Below are positions 11,871 through 25,727 of a stretch of DNA of 64,000 bases, in pieces. Each line of letters starts with the position of its first letter. Positions within the stretch are counted from its first letter, which is position 1. The notes beneath the pieces were generated by a model. That model ran no database searches. It was not told the origin of the DNA and saw nothing but the letters and a program-made list of their open reading frames with translations. Origin of the DNA: Chrysomallon squamiferum (Eukaryota > Mollusca > Gastropoda > Neomphalida > Peltospiridae); assembly GCA_012295275.1 (NCBI GenBank), contig CM022672.1, forward strand, positions 26,183,430 to 26,247,429. The letters are read 5' to 3'. The position numbers were made by a program, and so were the translations under genes.

Positions 11871-12039
11871 TATATAAACGATAACTGTAATAATGCGCAG
11901 AGGTGAGCATATGCTGATGACAGTAGTTAATTTTACACACTAGGCTAACAGATGAATCATTTTCCTTCAGTCTAGAATTAAATACACTTTAGAACTCAGA
12001 GCTAAGTAAAATGTTTTTAAGTTTATTTCTGCGTCATTG

Positions 12040-12560
12040 TTTATTTGGGTAACGGAATGTATTTAGCGATACCATTGCCATTTAGGCCTGTACACAAAAG
12101 CTAGTGAAAATATTTGTATTTCCAATATGCAAACAAAAGTCCAGGGACAATAGTTTTTGATCAAGACGATGTAATTATTAAGGTGATTGTCAAAGCTTTC
12201 AGCAGTCATTTGCAAGTTGTTTTTTATGTCCAAATGTGAGGTTTTATTTTTGACTGAATTTCAGTGCTGGTCTATACCCGATTTGTAATTGAAATCTTGT
12301 ATCCTTTTTCCAATAAGGATATATGTCAACCACGTCGAATCTCTAAATCTGCCCGACTAAAAAGTTGATTAGGCGGCGATTCTTGTAAAGTTTACGACCA
12401 ACACTTCTTGGTATACACGTAAGGCTATTTTCCGTTACAGACGTTATCTTGAATGATTTACCAAACGAGGTGTTATCAATGGGAGGATTCATATTGATAA
12501 GAGCGGTTCCTCATGGATTGGAATTAAAAGGTTTCTCCTCACATTACTGTATATACCTGA
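12040..12560. promoter_or_regulatory. Candidate conserved cis-regulatory block 4
   Basis: Repeat-free mixed-composition DNA between AT-rich flanks. It contains a homeodomain-type GTAATTATTA, SOX-like ACAATAG and TCF-like GTCAAAG words within about 60 bases (12150-12205). No open frame suggests coding. Function is inferred only from composition and motif density. Confidence 0.3.
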
Positions 12561-12953
12561 AACAGTTGACTGACATGTAAAACTGTTTAAATATTTTCTG
12601 AAGTTATCACTGAACATTATTTTCTTTAATATTACTCAAAAGTACAAAACGTCTGTTAAACGATAGCGATGAGCTAAAATGCTAGTCATGACATGGAACA
12701 TACTGTTTCTGGTTTTGTTTCACTTGTTAAGCATATCTATCTATCTATTATTCTATGAGCTAGAAATATTTTATTTTATTAAAAATATTATATATTGTAT
12801 TAAATTAACATAATAATTATTAAAATAATATCATTTTTAAAAATTTCAGTTTAATGAACTTCATCAATAGTGATGTCCCTTAGTACTATTAAATACATGT
12901 TACCATATCAACAAAAGTTTAGAATTTTTTTTTATAAAGTATTATTTAATAAG

Positions 12954-13026
12954 TATTCAAATTATGGCTATTTTTAATCAAATGAATATCATAATAATTC
13001 TAACACACAGAAAAGATTCTACATTT
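12954..13026 (+). repeat. Dispersed repeat, copy 2
   Basis: This is a diverged second copy of the stretch at 5345-5405, with a few extra bases in the middle. No terminal repeats or target duplications are evident, so the class is unknown. Confidence 0.75.
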
Positions 13027-13445
13027 TAGCACAGAAATCACATACTAACTGAAACAGGAAGTAGCATAATGGAATAATTTAGATTTCATCCATTTTATAC
13101 CTGATTCAAATACTTATAGTTATTAATAATGATGAAATGAAACATAAAATAGCTGAATCAATCAATAAAACACAAGACATTTTAAAATGTTATGTTTAAT
13201 AACATAGGATCAAAAATGCATATAGCAATACATTTTCAATTTTTTTTTACATATACAGAGCACTAATACCATAAAGCATTTGATACTTAAAAAGTATAAC
13301 TGTTTTTGTTTTATATATAAAATATTTTTCATTTCTTTGTAAAATGTGTAAAACCTGAGTATAATAATATACTTCATCATATTTAAAAAACAACAAAGAA
13401 AACAAATTACTATCTTCATTACCCGATTGTCTTGGAAACCAGAAT

Positions 13446-13451
13446 TTTATT
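13446..13451 (-). other. Candidate poly(A) signal of SUPV3L1
   Basis: AATAAA on the minus strand about 90 bases after the SUPV3L1 stop codon; the sequence beyond becomes AT-rich. Confidence 0.5.
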
Positions 13452-13541
13452 CTGGTTCTCTGTACGCATTATGTCTTTTTGTCTTTTCCTCACAGATGTC
13501 TCAGAGAGAGCAAGTCAGTACTTCTACTCTTTTTTTCAGTA

Positions 13542-16500
13542 TTACTTTTTACTATCACTGTCTGGTTCATTACCAGTTTCACTCCACTCTTGCTGCAGCT
13601 TCTCCAGAATCTCCTTTGTGAGCAATCCTTGTTTGATAAGCTGATCTGTCAAACGACCTTGACCTATGTTTACACGGTTCAGTCGAGAATCATAAGCTGA
13701 GTCAGGTGACACTGGTCTTTGTCCCGGTTCAAATGATGAACCTTGAAATTCCATCTTGTCAGCAAATTTGTTGCGTTTACGTTGGCTGAGACTTTTCATT
13801 GTGAAGTCATCCTCCATGTCTTGAGTACCACTGGCTGTTGGACTCTCACTAGCCTTGATGAGCTGAGTGATGTTGTACACTCCTACTTGAATGATGGAGT
13901 CCAGTTCTTTCTGCATATCTCGGATGTGCTCAAAATCAGGAAACATGTCTTGAAAACGGTATCTAGAAAGAGATGAAATATGTATTATGTCTAATGATAA
14001 TAATATATGTTATATATGTGTTGTAGTGTGTGTGTGTGTATATATATATATATAAATGCTAGTGTATGTAATGTGATATAAAAAGTAGTTAGGTTCAAGT
14101 ACTATGTAACTCTGTGCAAAATCACAGATCGAAATATTGCTTCAATAATTCTATAAATTTAAATTCTAAATTGTAAAATAGACTGACAATTCAAGGAACA
14201 CTGCTTTTTGTAATTATTTAACAAAATGAGAACAAAAATGAAAAAAAAAAATTGGAAATTATTTAAAGTTTTGACTTTTCTTACCTGAGCCACAGGTAAA
14301 GATCAAGAACATCAAAGACACCTTCAAGGTGTACTAGATCAGACAATGTTCCAGGTGGGGTGAATGGCCAGCCTAACTGTCGACAAATCCACTCCAGAGT
14401 GAGAGGCTGGTTTTGGCTGAACTGTCTAGCAAACTAAATACAAATCAGTAACACTTTACTGAGTTTGTTAACTTCCATTTTTTTTATCTTTCACATTGTA
14501 TCATGGTATGGTTCAGTAAAATATTATTTTTAACTAGTTAATTAAAGTGTATCTATGGTGCTATGGATAAATGGTTTAATAAAATTCCTTGTACTTACAA
14601 GGTAATACTTTACTGTTTTGGTTAAATATCTGATACCAGAAAAAAACACCAGATCTGCCCTTCATGTAATGATGTTAAATTCGGTTATTTAAAAACAACT
14701 AAAACTTATCTTGGAAGAATGAAGAGTATATTTAGACAATTTCTTTACATCTTCACAGTTACATGTCTAAGTATTATAATATTTGAAGAAAAGTGCAACA
14801 ATTCTTTCCATAATATAAAAGAAAGTCTTAGTTACTAATTAAAAAAAAAAACCCATAACAAACAGTATTTAAAGCATACTTCCATTATTAATACTAATTT
14901 GTTTTCAAGTGAAGAGAGAAATTTTCAGTTATCAAAATGATTTCATGATAAAAAAATTCAGTTCATATGGTAACAACAGCAATTTTTGGTAAAAGTATCA
15001 GAACTTAATTACATCCAACCCTTAAATGACTTACCTTGAGGAACATGGTGCAGACAAATGGTTGTTTTTTAGGAATTGGAGCACAACAGAAGACATAACG
15101 AACTCGCAGGGAGAGTGGAACATGTTCTATCATATCTGCCAGGAACTTGAAATCTTCCATGTTACACATGAAATACTTATCACTGTCCAGCTGAGACAAT
15201 GTAATAAATATATCCTACAACATAAAATAAAACTACACTATATTTTTTTACCCACACAAACACACTAGCAAAAAAAAAATAAACGAAAAAATAAAAAAAA
15301 AAAAAAATCCATACTAAGTTCATGTTGCAATATCTTTTATTTGTTATCTTGTTAAAAAAGCCCAAATAATAATAATAATAAAAAATATAGAAATAACCCC
15401 CAAAATGAATGTGACATATTTAACCATTTTGTGAAATCTATAACAATTTAACAAAAAAGAAAAATAATAAATAAATAATGCAGACTTATAGAGATGTTAT
15501 TTTTTTTATTATACTTACTATTAGATTTGACAGTGTTGCATTTGGTAAGTGATAGGCAAACAGTTCAATTTGTTCGGCTGTTGGATGCAAACCTGCTTGC
15601 TGAAAAAGAGAATGTACCAGTCAGTTACTGTGAATGCTTGAAACACTGATTTTAAACATGAAAACATGGAGAACAGTGCCTTGGTGCCAAAGTTGTTTCC
15701 ATTTCACCTAAACACACTTACCATTGTAGTTGTTGGTTTGAATAAGGCATTAACTGAATACCTGAATATGGTAAGCATGGTTGCTTTCAATTTATAACAT
15801 CATTCACTGCACTTTAATCAAAAGATTGAAAAGAAGGATGAGATAAAAATATTTATCTTAAGCTAACAAGAGAAAAAAATGAGAATATATTTGTAAAGTT
15901 TTATAAAAAAAAAAAAAAATATTTCGATCTTAAATGGTTTTATGCCTTCATTTTTCTTGCATCCAATCAAAAGGATTAAATATTTTCAAATGGTAACTAT
16001 ACCTCAATTGGATCAATAAATTTACTGACAACATCCTTCAGCAGCTGCAGGTCACTATTTTTGAAAGTTGTCACTTCTCCATTCTCAAAGACAGTTCCAA
16101 ATCTTCCTGCTCTCCCAGCAATCTGCAGAGCCTGTGATGTGCTTAACACATCCATCTCCTTCTCACCTTTCTCATTGATTGTTGGCTTCACCATGGTGTA
16201 GAAGATGATTCTCTTGATGGCACTACAAACAGAATGTTCTACTGGGTTATTTCATGTCTGCCAAAACATCCACTGCACTGTTAGCAAGGCACATGAAACA
16301 TGAAGAGAGAGAAATTAATATTCTCCTTTAAAAATGCTTTTATTTATATAAATCAAAAAATTATACGTATAACACCAGGACCTAGGTTTGATAGTGTTGT
16401 TCAGGTACTGAAACCTACACATGTAAGAGAAAGATTTGTTTATGTACCTTATTGTCAGATCTAATCAGTTGTCACATTTACTATATTCTCATAGCAAATT

Positions 16501-18766
16501 TCTACTTGCTGCAATTGGCAAAGTGTCTGTAGAGATATCGTTCCTAGGTTGAATGTTACCATCACATTTTATTTTATTTTGGAAGAACCAGACACATTTT
16601 TTCTCTTCCTTTCTAACAGATTTATTAATACACTGTTGTCAGCTATTAATCAATTTTAATGAATTTTTGAAATTTTAAATATTTTATTTAATTAATCTAA
16701 TTTCTAAGTTTCTGTATTGTTTGATAAAATTAATCACAGCTGTAACAGTATATCAGAAATAATACAAAACTTTGTATCTTACAGGTTGAGTCCCATTCCT
16801 ATAGCATCTGTTGCAACCATCACTTTACATGGATGATTTGGGTCATTGAATTTTTCTGCCTGAGCAATTTTTGTACCTGCCAATTTAAACATCAGTTTGT
16901 AACACACAATAATGCTCATAAACATTTATATGTAATAAAAATGTGTTGAACAGTACCTCTACAGGCTAGTTTGAATTGTTCAAGTTAAGTCAAATTTCAG
17001 ATATATACAAAGATGCAATGAAAAAAGAAAATAATTATAATATTGCAAAGCAGGAATGTTAAAATAATTTTTATTTATTTTACTTCCTGTAGGCAGAAAA
17101 TGAAGTCTATACCTGGAGGTAATCCACCATAGATAACAGCACACTCAATCTTGCGTTGTTCCAACTGGCGACTTATGTAGTAAATGTCATTTTTACTGAA
17201 GCAAACAATGCAGTCACCTTCCTGTATATTGTCAAATGATTCTAGAAAGAAAATATTAAATAAAAACAATTAAGTGGTCATTTATTTATTTTATTTATTT
17301 TATTTATTAAATAAACTTAATGATTTTTTTTGTTGTTGTTTTTAAAATTTTAAAATACTGGTGCCACTGTTACAAAAAGAGGATTTCACATGAACTCTTT
17401 ATTGGTAGATACAAAATCAGAAGGAATCATGACTTGATGCTGATGAAATAAGTAAAGCTAGTTTAAATTCAAATTATTTTACCTAATCTTGAAATGAAAT
17501 ACTTACTATAGAGAAAAAATACTTATTGCAAATATTTTGAGAATTATGACACTTTAATACATACCTACTGCTTTGTCCAAGAATACTAGACTTGTCATTC
17601 TTTTGTATCTTCTAACCTAGCAGAAAACAGAACACATTTTATGACACAACTGAACTATTTAATATAAAAAAAAAAATAAAAAAAAAAATCAGTTTAACAT
17701 ATTCAAGATATTTTTCTTATATGGATTTATATCCATCAAAACAATCTTTAGAAGTCAGACTTAAATAAAACTCAGTTTTTAAGAGAAAATAAAGAAAAAG
17801 TTTTTCTCTAAAACATCAAATACAACAAAGAAAATTAAGATTTTGGCAAGTGAAAAAAATGACTACCTCTACTTCTTCTCCTGTGGCCAGCATCAATTCT
17901 TTGACCAAGTCTATGGCTGATGCCTCACCACAAAGATGAATCTCTTCAGCACATACTCCTAGCAGGGCCCTAGTCCACGCCCAGCCTCTCTGCTGATCTT
18001 TTATCATCTGAATCTCATCAATAACTGCAACTTCACCTGAACAACACAACTGACTTCAATCAAATGCTTTACCTTCTCATATAATTTTAGGTTTGTAAAT
18101 ACCTTTCCAGCATCCCTTTATACTATATCCTAAATAAATATAAACTGATATGTTCTCTATGTTATATATTTTTATGTAATTGCAGTTTTAGTAGTTTTAT
18201 CCATAGCTATACACATACATACATATATACATGTCTGTTTGTGTGTGTGTGTGTGACTGTGTGCATTATAAACAGTCAGCAATAAAATTAATACAAAATG
18301 AGACAACTCACAGTATAAGGCTAAAGTTTTTACAACTTAGATATTCTCAATGTATATTTTGGCAAAAAGGTAAAACGTCACACATAGTTATTACATAAAT
18401 ATACATTAAAAATAATAATGTTACCTGTTACATTTCATATACACTTACAAGGCATGGTAACACTTGTCATTTCAACAGTGCAAGCTACATGGTTTGATAA
18501 AGATCCATCAGGATTTGCATAACGTCTTTCTTCACCGGTGACCAAGTCACAAGGTGTCCCCTGAGAAAGAAAACAGTGAGGTGTTATTACTGTACATATT
18601 TTTATAACAAACACAATCAGTGTAATATTCCAGGAAATGAATATCCTGTGTTTTTTATTTTATAATCTTTGCCTATTAAAATAAATGTAGTATAATACAT
18701 TCTGATATATCTTATAATAAAAGGTTAAAAAAAATTTTTTTTTAAATAAAATAAAATAAATAAACA

Positions 18767-18804
<38 letters not shown>

Positions 18805-21572
18805 GTAATAATATATGCTAAATCTATAATTTAGGTACAAAAAAAAACAGATGTAGGAAATAACATTTTAAATACATTTAATAATTGATGAGGTACAGAC
18901 TAAAACATTTTTCATAATGTGCTTTTCAAAATGGAGTTTTTAAAAATTTAAATTATATACTAAATACAAAATAATCTCAGAAACAAAATAATTATATGTA
19001 TTTTTTTTATGTTGGAGAAAAAACTGAAGATTATCCAGGGATATAAGATTATCTCAAATCAAAACTAATAAAAATTTCAGCTATCAAATGACATGTAACT
19101 GACATGTAACACAGCACTGATTATAAAGCATTATTCATACACACATTTTTATTGCTTTTCACAAATACTTCTTGAGCCAGCATTTTAAGAGGTCCACAGT
19201 AAACACCGGATTTGGCAGAAAAGAACCTTTCCAGAGCATGGTAGGTCTTCCCACTGTTTGTTGGACCAGCATGGATAATGATTTTCCTCTCTATGGATCT
19301 TGCTTCTGGATACCTGCAATTACATTATCTGCATAGTCTGAAAATGATATTAAATATTTAGCTCTGTACTGACAAGAAGAATATTATAAATCTTTACAGA
19401 ACAGCTGTTATCTAGCGATTATTTCCATTGCTGAAGTAAATAATTGTATGTGCATACATTTATATATATTACCTGGAAAACATTAACATATAGGATTATT
19501 AAGAAACAGAAAACCCAAGAAACATACCAATTTGCAGGAAGTCTTAGGTCACTGATTTTCTTCAGATCTTCCATACATTCCAAGTGCGGAAAGATTTCAC
19601 GAGCATGTCGTAAAAAGTAAGGAAATATATCATCAACATGACCTGAAAGAAACAAAAACAATCTTATAATCAGTTCCAGTTTATGTATGTCTACATATCA
19701 AGCAAAATTTAAATTTGTATTTTACTTTTTAAAAAGAACTTTTGAAATGTCCTTTCATAAATTAGAGAAAATGAATATAAACTTTAATTTTTACTTCAAA
19801 AAAGAGAAGAAAAATATGTAACTTATAAAACATAAATCTAACCTGCTTCCTGAAGAAGGTCACTGATGATAATATGCAGATCAACTGGCAGATGTTCTGA
19901 TTCCACACAAAATCTACGGAAACTCAGGTATGCCTCATGGAATAAACGATCTGCAAAACATAATTAAGCAACTTTATCTGTCACACATTAAAACATAATG
20001 AATGACAGTTTATTACCAATGGACAACAGGCTATTATTTATAATGTTATTAATTGCTCCAGCACAAAAAATATTTGTTTTACAACTATTTCGTCACAATG
20101 TAAGCACAGACACAGTTTAATCTTTATGTGTGATCAAGAATGTGATTCTATTTTATACGTAACTTTGGTGGTTTGTTCAGTCCAAACAACATTGTAGTCC
20201 AAGTTATTAAATTTCAGTATTATATACTGTCATATTTTGTTTCTTACAAAAGATTAATTTTTAGGATAAATAAAATTATCAGTTGGACATACACAAAATA
20301 TTTTTAGGTGATTTGGTTGTATCAGCAATGGCAAAGTTTAATGCAAATAATTGGAACTACAGAATAATGCCTTAAGTTCAAAATAAAAATTGACTGAATT
20401 CTGTTCTCTAACAGCTAAGAAAAAGTGAATTATAATACTAATACACACTATCAAGTCCATTTTCAGCTGCTAAAAGTTTCACTTCTTTTCGTTTGTAGAA
20501 CTGATTTAAGATTTTCAACAGGTCTTCTGTAAACAGAAAATAATATCTTTAGACAATGAACTCAAAACATAAACCTCATAAAACAAATAATAAATTTTAA
20601 CTAAGTCAGCACAGTGAAGTGTTAGCACAGCTGATGAAATACAATGCATAACTGGGGTCATCTTCAATACAGTTATTAAAATGTAAGTAAAATTCTTATG
20701 TACATATATCCCTTTGTGGCTTATTATTACCTGAATATTATATTTGTGGAGATAATATGCAGTTTATTTAATATAAAGAACTGGTAAGACTTAGATGTGT
20801 ATTTTTAAATTAATTATATCAGTATAAAACCTGAAGAAAATCTTAACAGTAATGAAAATTAATATCTGATAATATAATTATAAAGTTAAATATGCCAATA
20901 CAATTCGGTTCATAAATGTTAACTGGCAATTTAATCTCAAGTGTCAAATTAAATTTGGATCAACAAATATATTCTCAGTTCTAGAATTAATTACTTTGTA
21001 TTAATATAGAGTTATTATAATACTAAAAAATAATTCATTTTCATATGGATCATGTGGATGTGCAAAGTAATTAATCTGTCTTTTTATGTAAATTATTTTG
21101 GGAGTAACAATATATTGTTAGCGAAATTGTTTTTATCTGTTAATACTTTAATTGCATTGTTACTCATATATCACAAATATATGCTTAACTTATTATCAGA
21201 AATTACACATATACTATATAGTGGTCAGTGGCTGAATACACTCGTGACCCTCATAGTCCTACATCATAGTAACTGTCAAATTCGATTTTCAATTTAAGAT
21301 GGTAAAGAACCATTTTCAAAGGGCACTGATCGATCCTACGAACCTTTCTTTAACTTTGATGTCAGTTCTGCACCGATATTTATGTCATCACTACTGTTTG
21401 CCAGTCGTACTGGCAATGGGTGAAATAAAGAATTAAGATCTTTTCCATCTTTACTTCTATTTGAAGCAAAACGTGTCTTTGCCGTTAGTTTTACAACACA
21501 TGGTGTGACAGTCCGCATCAACAACTGTAATCGTCTATATAAACAATATCTAGAGAAAATGCTTAAAGCCAT
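13542..21572 (-). CDS. SUPV3L1: SUPV3L1, mitochondrial ATP-dependent RNA helicase (complete, 15 coding exons)
   Basis: Suv3 family Ski2-like helicase, which unwinds RNA for the PNPase degradosome in the mitochondrial matrix. Exons (minus order): 21572-21344, 20526-20449, 19950-19843, 19642-19528, 19313-19145, 18560-18449, 18036-17867, 17616-17565, 17241-17113, 16876-16783, 16222-16003, 15599-15519, 15214-15035, 14433-14285, 13962-13542. Phases agree throughout and give 768 residues, close to the human length of 786. The N-terminus is Arg-rich without early acidic residues, fitting a mitochondrial presequence. Visible motifs are Walker A GPTNSGKT (193-200), the DEIQ box (277-280), TGEEVEV and motif [10 protein letters not shown] (452-459). 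The C-terminal part keeps the SUV3 signatures [10 protein letters not shown] and KKQPFVC. The last exon encodes a polar tail ending in DSDSKK. No defects were seen. It lies head-to-head with TMEM177. Confidence 0.95.
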
Positions 21573-21874
21573 GTAGCTTAACTTGTCATCTGTTGCTAAT
21601 TATTACTAACAGTCAAACAATTTATTATTTGTCTTTTTCATTTCGGTGGAACAATATCTGATACCATTGAAATCGAAGGTGCCCAGTACATTTTGACTGG
21701 TTCCCATCTGTAAGTGGAGACTCTTTTGAGTTGTGATAGCAATATTTCGTATAGTGAGAGAGAACCAGACTATTATTTTGGTCGTGTAGTTTCCACCGGC
21801 ATAGGTCACTTGATGAGGTGACGAAATATTCAGGTATTGGGACTTTTGGAAGTCATTGAAAACATCGTTAAAAC
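21573..21874. promoter_or_regulatory. Shared bidirectional promoter of SUPV3L1 and TMEM177 (inferred)
   Basis: Only 302 bases separate the start codons of the two divergent genes, so both promoters and 5' UTRs must fit here. A TGACG word at about 21817 and a CCAAT-type ATTGG at about 21835 are candidate factor sites. No TATA box stands out. A 91-codon minus-strand frame across the region is probably incidental. Confidence 0.6.
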
Positions 21875-22840
21875 ATGGCATTTAAAGCGTTTATTCATAA
21901 AAATATGCAGTTCATCGTTGCTCTGGGAGGCTCCTGTTTGTATGTAGGAAATGTCTATCCCCACCTGTGGGGTGTTAAAAAGTACAGAGAAATGATGGAA
22001 ATGCACAAGAATGGTAAACCAGTTAAGGTGTCTGAAGATTTAAGAAATATTGGACAAGAGGTTCTTGACAAAATGATGCTGCAGCCGTATGTCGAAGCCC
22101 TGATTGATTTCTTTATAGTGTATGGTCAGGATCTGGTAAACAAGGGCTCAACAACCTCAAAAAATGGTGCAGTTATAGGTATTCCTATAAATTTTACTTA
22201 CACTGATGCTAAAAAAATAGAAAAAGAAAACATCACTCTTAACAACAAAGCCATTGATTGGGATTCACCAGCAGGACGGTCTCTTCTGGATTCTCTGATT
22301 CTCAGTAGAAAAGCTCAGAAATTTGGAATTGCTCGTGAGTTGATGACAGTTGACAATCAGATGGTTCATGTACGTGGTTTTATGATGATATCCTGCTGTT
22401 TTCTGGCTTACTGGGCAGGATTTGCTTTAAATCGACTTTACAATTTAAAAAGAAAGATTAAACTACCAGCAAGATTGATTATGTACGGTCTGTTTGCAAA
22501 CATGGGTGCAGCTTCGTTTCTTTTACTGACAGACAAACTGAACTGGTATAAGGAAGGCAAAGCCGACAGGAAAGCTGCAGAATTAGGAACAGAATATGCT
22601 GAAGGAGGTGTTGAACTCTATGGTAAATATGTGCAGAGGAACATTGCATTGCGGTCTTTAATGGGAGATGAAGGAGAAAAGAAGTATACAGCTTATGGAA
22701 ATGTAGTACATTATTGGCGCAGTCCCCATATACCTCTGACAGTGAGGAGAGACACTATGAAAGCATTGTTCAACAAATACACCTCTGACACTGGAACCAC
22801 AGAAGATAACAAAACAGACTCTGAGAAAATGTTTCAATAG
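21875..22840 (+). CDS. TMEM177: TMEM177, mitochondrial inner-membrane COX2 assembly factor
   Basis: This intact single-exon gene encodes 321 residues (human TMEM177 is 311). The family stabilises newly made COX2 and interacts with COX20 in the inner membrane. Hydrophobic segments lie at about 12-30, 168-186 and 200-219. Family signatures are visible: AVIGIP (99-104), IDWDSPAGRSLLDSL (127-141), LSRKAQKFGIARE (143-155), the C-terminal GGVELY (244-249), NIALRSLMGDEGEKKYT (256-272) and PLTVRRD (287-293). The ATG at 21875 has an A at -3, and no longer in-frame start extends the homology. It lies head-to-head with SUPV3L1 in probable co-expression. It ends in a polar, Thr/Asp-rich tail. AATAAA follows at 22995. 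Confidence 0.95.
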   Translation: MAFKAFIHKNMQFIVALGGSCLYVGNVYPHLWGVKKYREMMEMHKNGKPVKVSEDLRNIGQEVLDKMMLQPYVEALIDFFIVYGQDLVNKGSTTSKNGAVIGIPINFTYTDAKKIEKENITLNNKAIDWDSPAGRSLLDSLILSRKAQKFGIARELMTVDNQMVHVRGFMMISCCFLAYWAGFALNRLYNLKRKIKLPARLIMYGLFANMGAASFLLLTDKLNWYKEGKADRKAAELGTEYAEGGVELYGKYVQRNIALRSLMGDEGEKKYTAYGNVVHYWRSPHIPLTVRRDTMKALFNKYTSDTGTTEDNKTDSEKMFQ

Positions 22841-22994
22841 TAAAATATTTTCAGTTTAGTCTATGATTTCAAAAGTAAAATTATTTCAGAATGGAGGCCT
22901 GTGTTAAGAGATAGACATGGGTTTTGATAATTATATGTTACGATGAAATAGACAGGACCAGTTATAACAAAGAACTTCTTTTTAGTTAACAAAC

Positions 22995-23000
22995 AATAAA
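22995..23000 (+). other. Candidate poly(A) signal of TMEM177
   Basis: AATAAA 155 bases after the TMEM177 stop codon. Confidence 0.5.
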
Positions 23001-24548
23001 TATTAAGCATCTTAACTGTTTTATTAGCTGATTTTTCTTTTTTCTATTATTTTTTTTTTTTAAACTAAAGTTAAGTAAGAACACACTAGATAGAGAAATA
23101 CCAGTTATTTGTGTGCCATTACAAGGGTCTGCTGACATATCCATTTTTATCTCTAGTGCTAGTATCCATGAATATGCTCAACTGTTTCTATTATTATGTA
23201 CAGATATGTACATTTGAAAAAACAAGAAATAATATTAACTGTAATTCAGAATATCTGAAGACAATCATTACAGTTAGAGAATTAATACAATACATTTTGT
23301 TTGTGTGAGTAAAAGGTTCAATGAAGCTAGATGTAACAGAAACGTTTTGTTTTGGGTACTCTGACACCAGTTTGACAGAATGTCAAAATTTAAAGTTTCT
23401 TGAAATGTTGGGCATAAATCATCAACTTCTTCTCAAAACCAAAAATGTGAAAATATCAGTAAAATTAAACTTATAGTTTCTTTAGTTTTTGTTTGTTTTA
23501 AATACACACATAAATTTATAGTTAAGACTAGTGCTGAGTAAAAGTTTCATTTTCATGCTTTACTAAATATTTTATTGGGTTTTTAAAAAATATTTTTATG
23601 TGTTTTTTTGCTTTAAAAAGAAAGAATAGAGAAAGGTTTTATTATTATTATTGAAAAATCAGCTTTAGCATTAATACAAAAACACCTGCACATACACACA
23701 CAAACATACAGACATATACACACGAACTCAGATGCACACAAACACACATATAAATTAAGTTCTTACATTCTGTACCCAAGGTGAACAGTTCTCCAGTAAC
23801 TCATTTTCAAGTCTGAATTCCTCTATTAACCACACTGAGGTGGGGGTGTCATCACTCAGAAGGTGACTCCTTGTTGCATTTTAGGTACTGAAAGATGTAG
23901 TTTACCTACATTAATTATGAATTTTTAAGTTTTCAAAGTAGTTTAAAGCAAGAAAACTATATATTTCTTTTTTGTTTTAAACCAGAAATTAGAAAATTAA
24001 AATAAATTTATGTCTTTTAGACAAGTAATTATTTTTATACAATTAGGAATTTTGTTATTCTAATGTAGATGACAGAAAATTATAAAAAATACATTGTTAA
24101 TTATTTAGTGATTTGCTAAAGCTATTTAACAAATTAATGCTAAAACATTAAAATATCTTTGTTTTTTTTAATTTGTAATTTTAGTTCTGTGTCATATATT
24201 TTGAAACGTTGAACTAAATAAATAAATACTAAATTAATTTGAACATAAATTTAAACGTCAAATTAAAAGACATAAAAATAACATAACATATATGCCAAGT
24301 TTAATAAAAAGAATCCTAGATGCCTGTTTTGAAAAATAATCGATCTTGAATCTTCCAGCAAAGTTTTGGTTAAAGCAGAATTAGAGAAGGTTCCAGCTTA
24401 ATATTCTTTATCATTCATAAATTTTTCTCAAAACGCTGAGCATTTACTGTTTGTATATAAATATAATACACAATAGTATTTGATTATTGTCATTTTTAAT
24501 TATAATAATCACTCATAGTTATGTCTTACTAACAGACTTTGACATCTA

Positions 24549-24584
<36 letters not shown>

Positions 24585-25209
24585 TCTAACTCATTGTGCA
24601 CATATACAAATGTTTACATCTACACATAAAAAAATTACACACATACACTCTCTCACCCACTCGCTTGCGTACATGTACTTCTACTGTTTCATATCTTCTT
24701 CACTTATATAACAATTCTCTCATGCATACTCCCTTTGATGCATACATTTATTAATCCCACTTAGTCACATATAAACATGCAGACATACACACATATCACC
24801 ACTCTTTCTCATACACAGATGTACATCATTTGACTCGCACACACTCATATGCAAAATGCATATACCAATCCTCTGACAATAATTGCAGTCGCATGCATAC
24901 ACTGTTAATAATAGCCAGTACACAAGAACAAAATAGATACAAATAGGCCTATACGAAGTCGCATATGCATTCACACACTTAATACGTGCATTCGTCCTCT
25001 TCTAAAACTTGGTCAAAAGCGTTTGGCGAAAATACGCTTGTCGAAGAATAAAATTTTAATTTTACGTTTGATTATACAGGAAACAGCCTAAGTCAATGAA
25101 TAATTTTCAGGATATATTTTTACTACACTATGAATATTTTACCGTACAACAGTAGTATTCTCTGATTCAACCCAGCCCGAATCACAACTGTGGTGATGTT
25201 GCTATTTAA

Positions 25210-25257
25210 TGACGTCAGTCAATTGTCGACGTCTCAGTTGTACAAATGATGACGTAA
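25210..25257. promoter_or_regulatory. Cluster of three CRE/ATF-like sites
   Basis: TGACGTCA (25210-25217, the full palindromic CREB/ATF site), GACGTC (about 25229-25234) and TGACGTAA (25250-25257) lie within 50 bases. No gene start is obvious right next to them; they could be a distal element for ALMS1 or TMEM177. Confidence 0.35.
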
Positions 25258-25692
25258 GAAAGAAAGTTAACAGATCGTTACATACGTATTTATTTAATTG
25301 GTAAAATTACATTACTAGGTAGCTCTTAAATTCATATATATATAATGTAAATATACGTTTCTACACAGATATTTTGTTTTTTGCTGTGAAATTATGAAAT
25401 GAAGATTATTTTCAACGAATATTTTTATTTGAAATTAAAAATGATAATGGCGAACTTCAGTGTCTTAAAACATTACCATTGTTATCACTCAGTTATAAGA
25501 CATTATATTATTAAGGTAAGGAATATCTCACAGTTTATAAATAATAACTGACGTTCAATGAAATTACTACTTAAATACCATAAATATATTTCTGGAAAAT
25601 GCCTATGCGTATTTTAAAACGCGAAACAAGGCGACCTTGATCTACTCAACTTTCTACACTGGCTACTTTTCATGCAAAAACCAAGAATAATA

Positions 25693-25727
<35 letters not shown>

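Noticed and set aside
21606-21881. 91-codon minus-strand frame in the SUPV3L1/TMEM177 gap
   Set aside because: It overlaps the TMEM177 start and the SUPV3L1 5' region and has no recognisable homology; probably chance.
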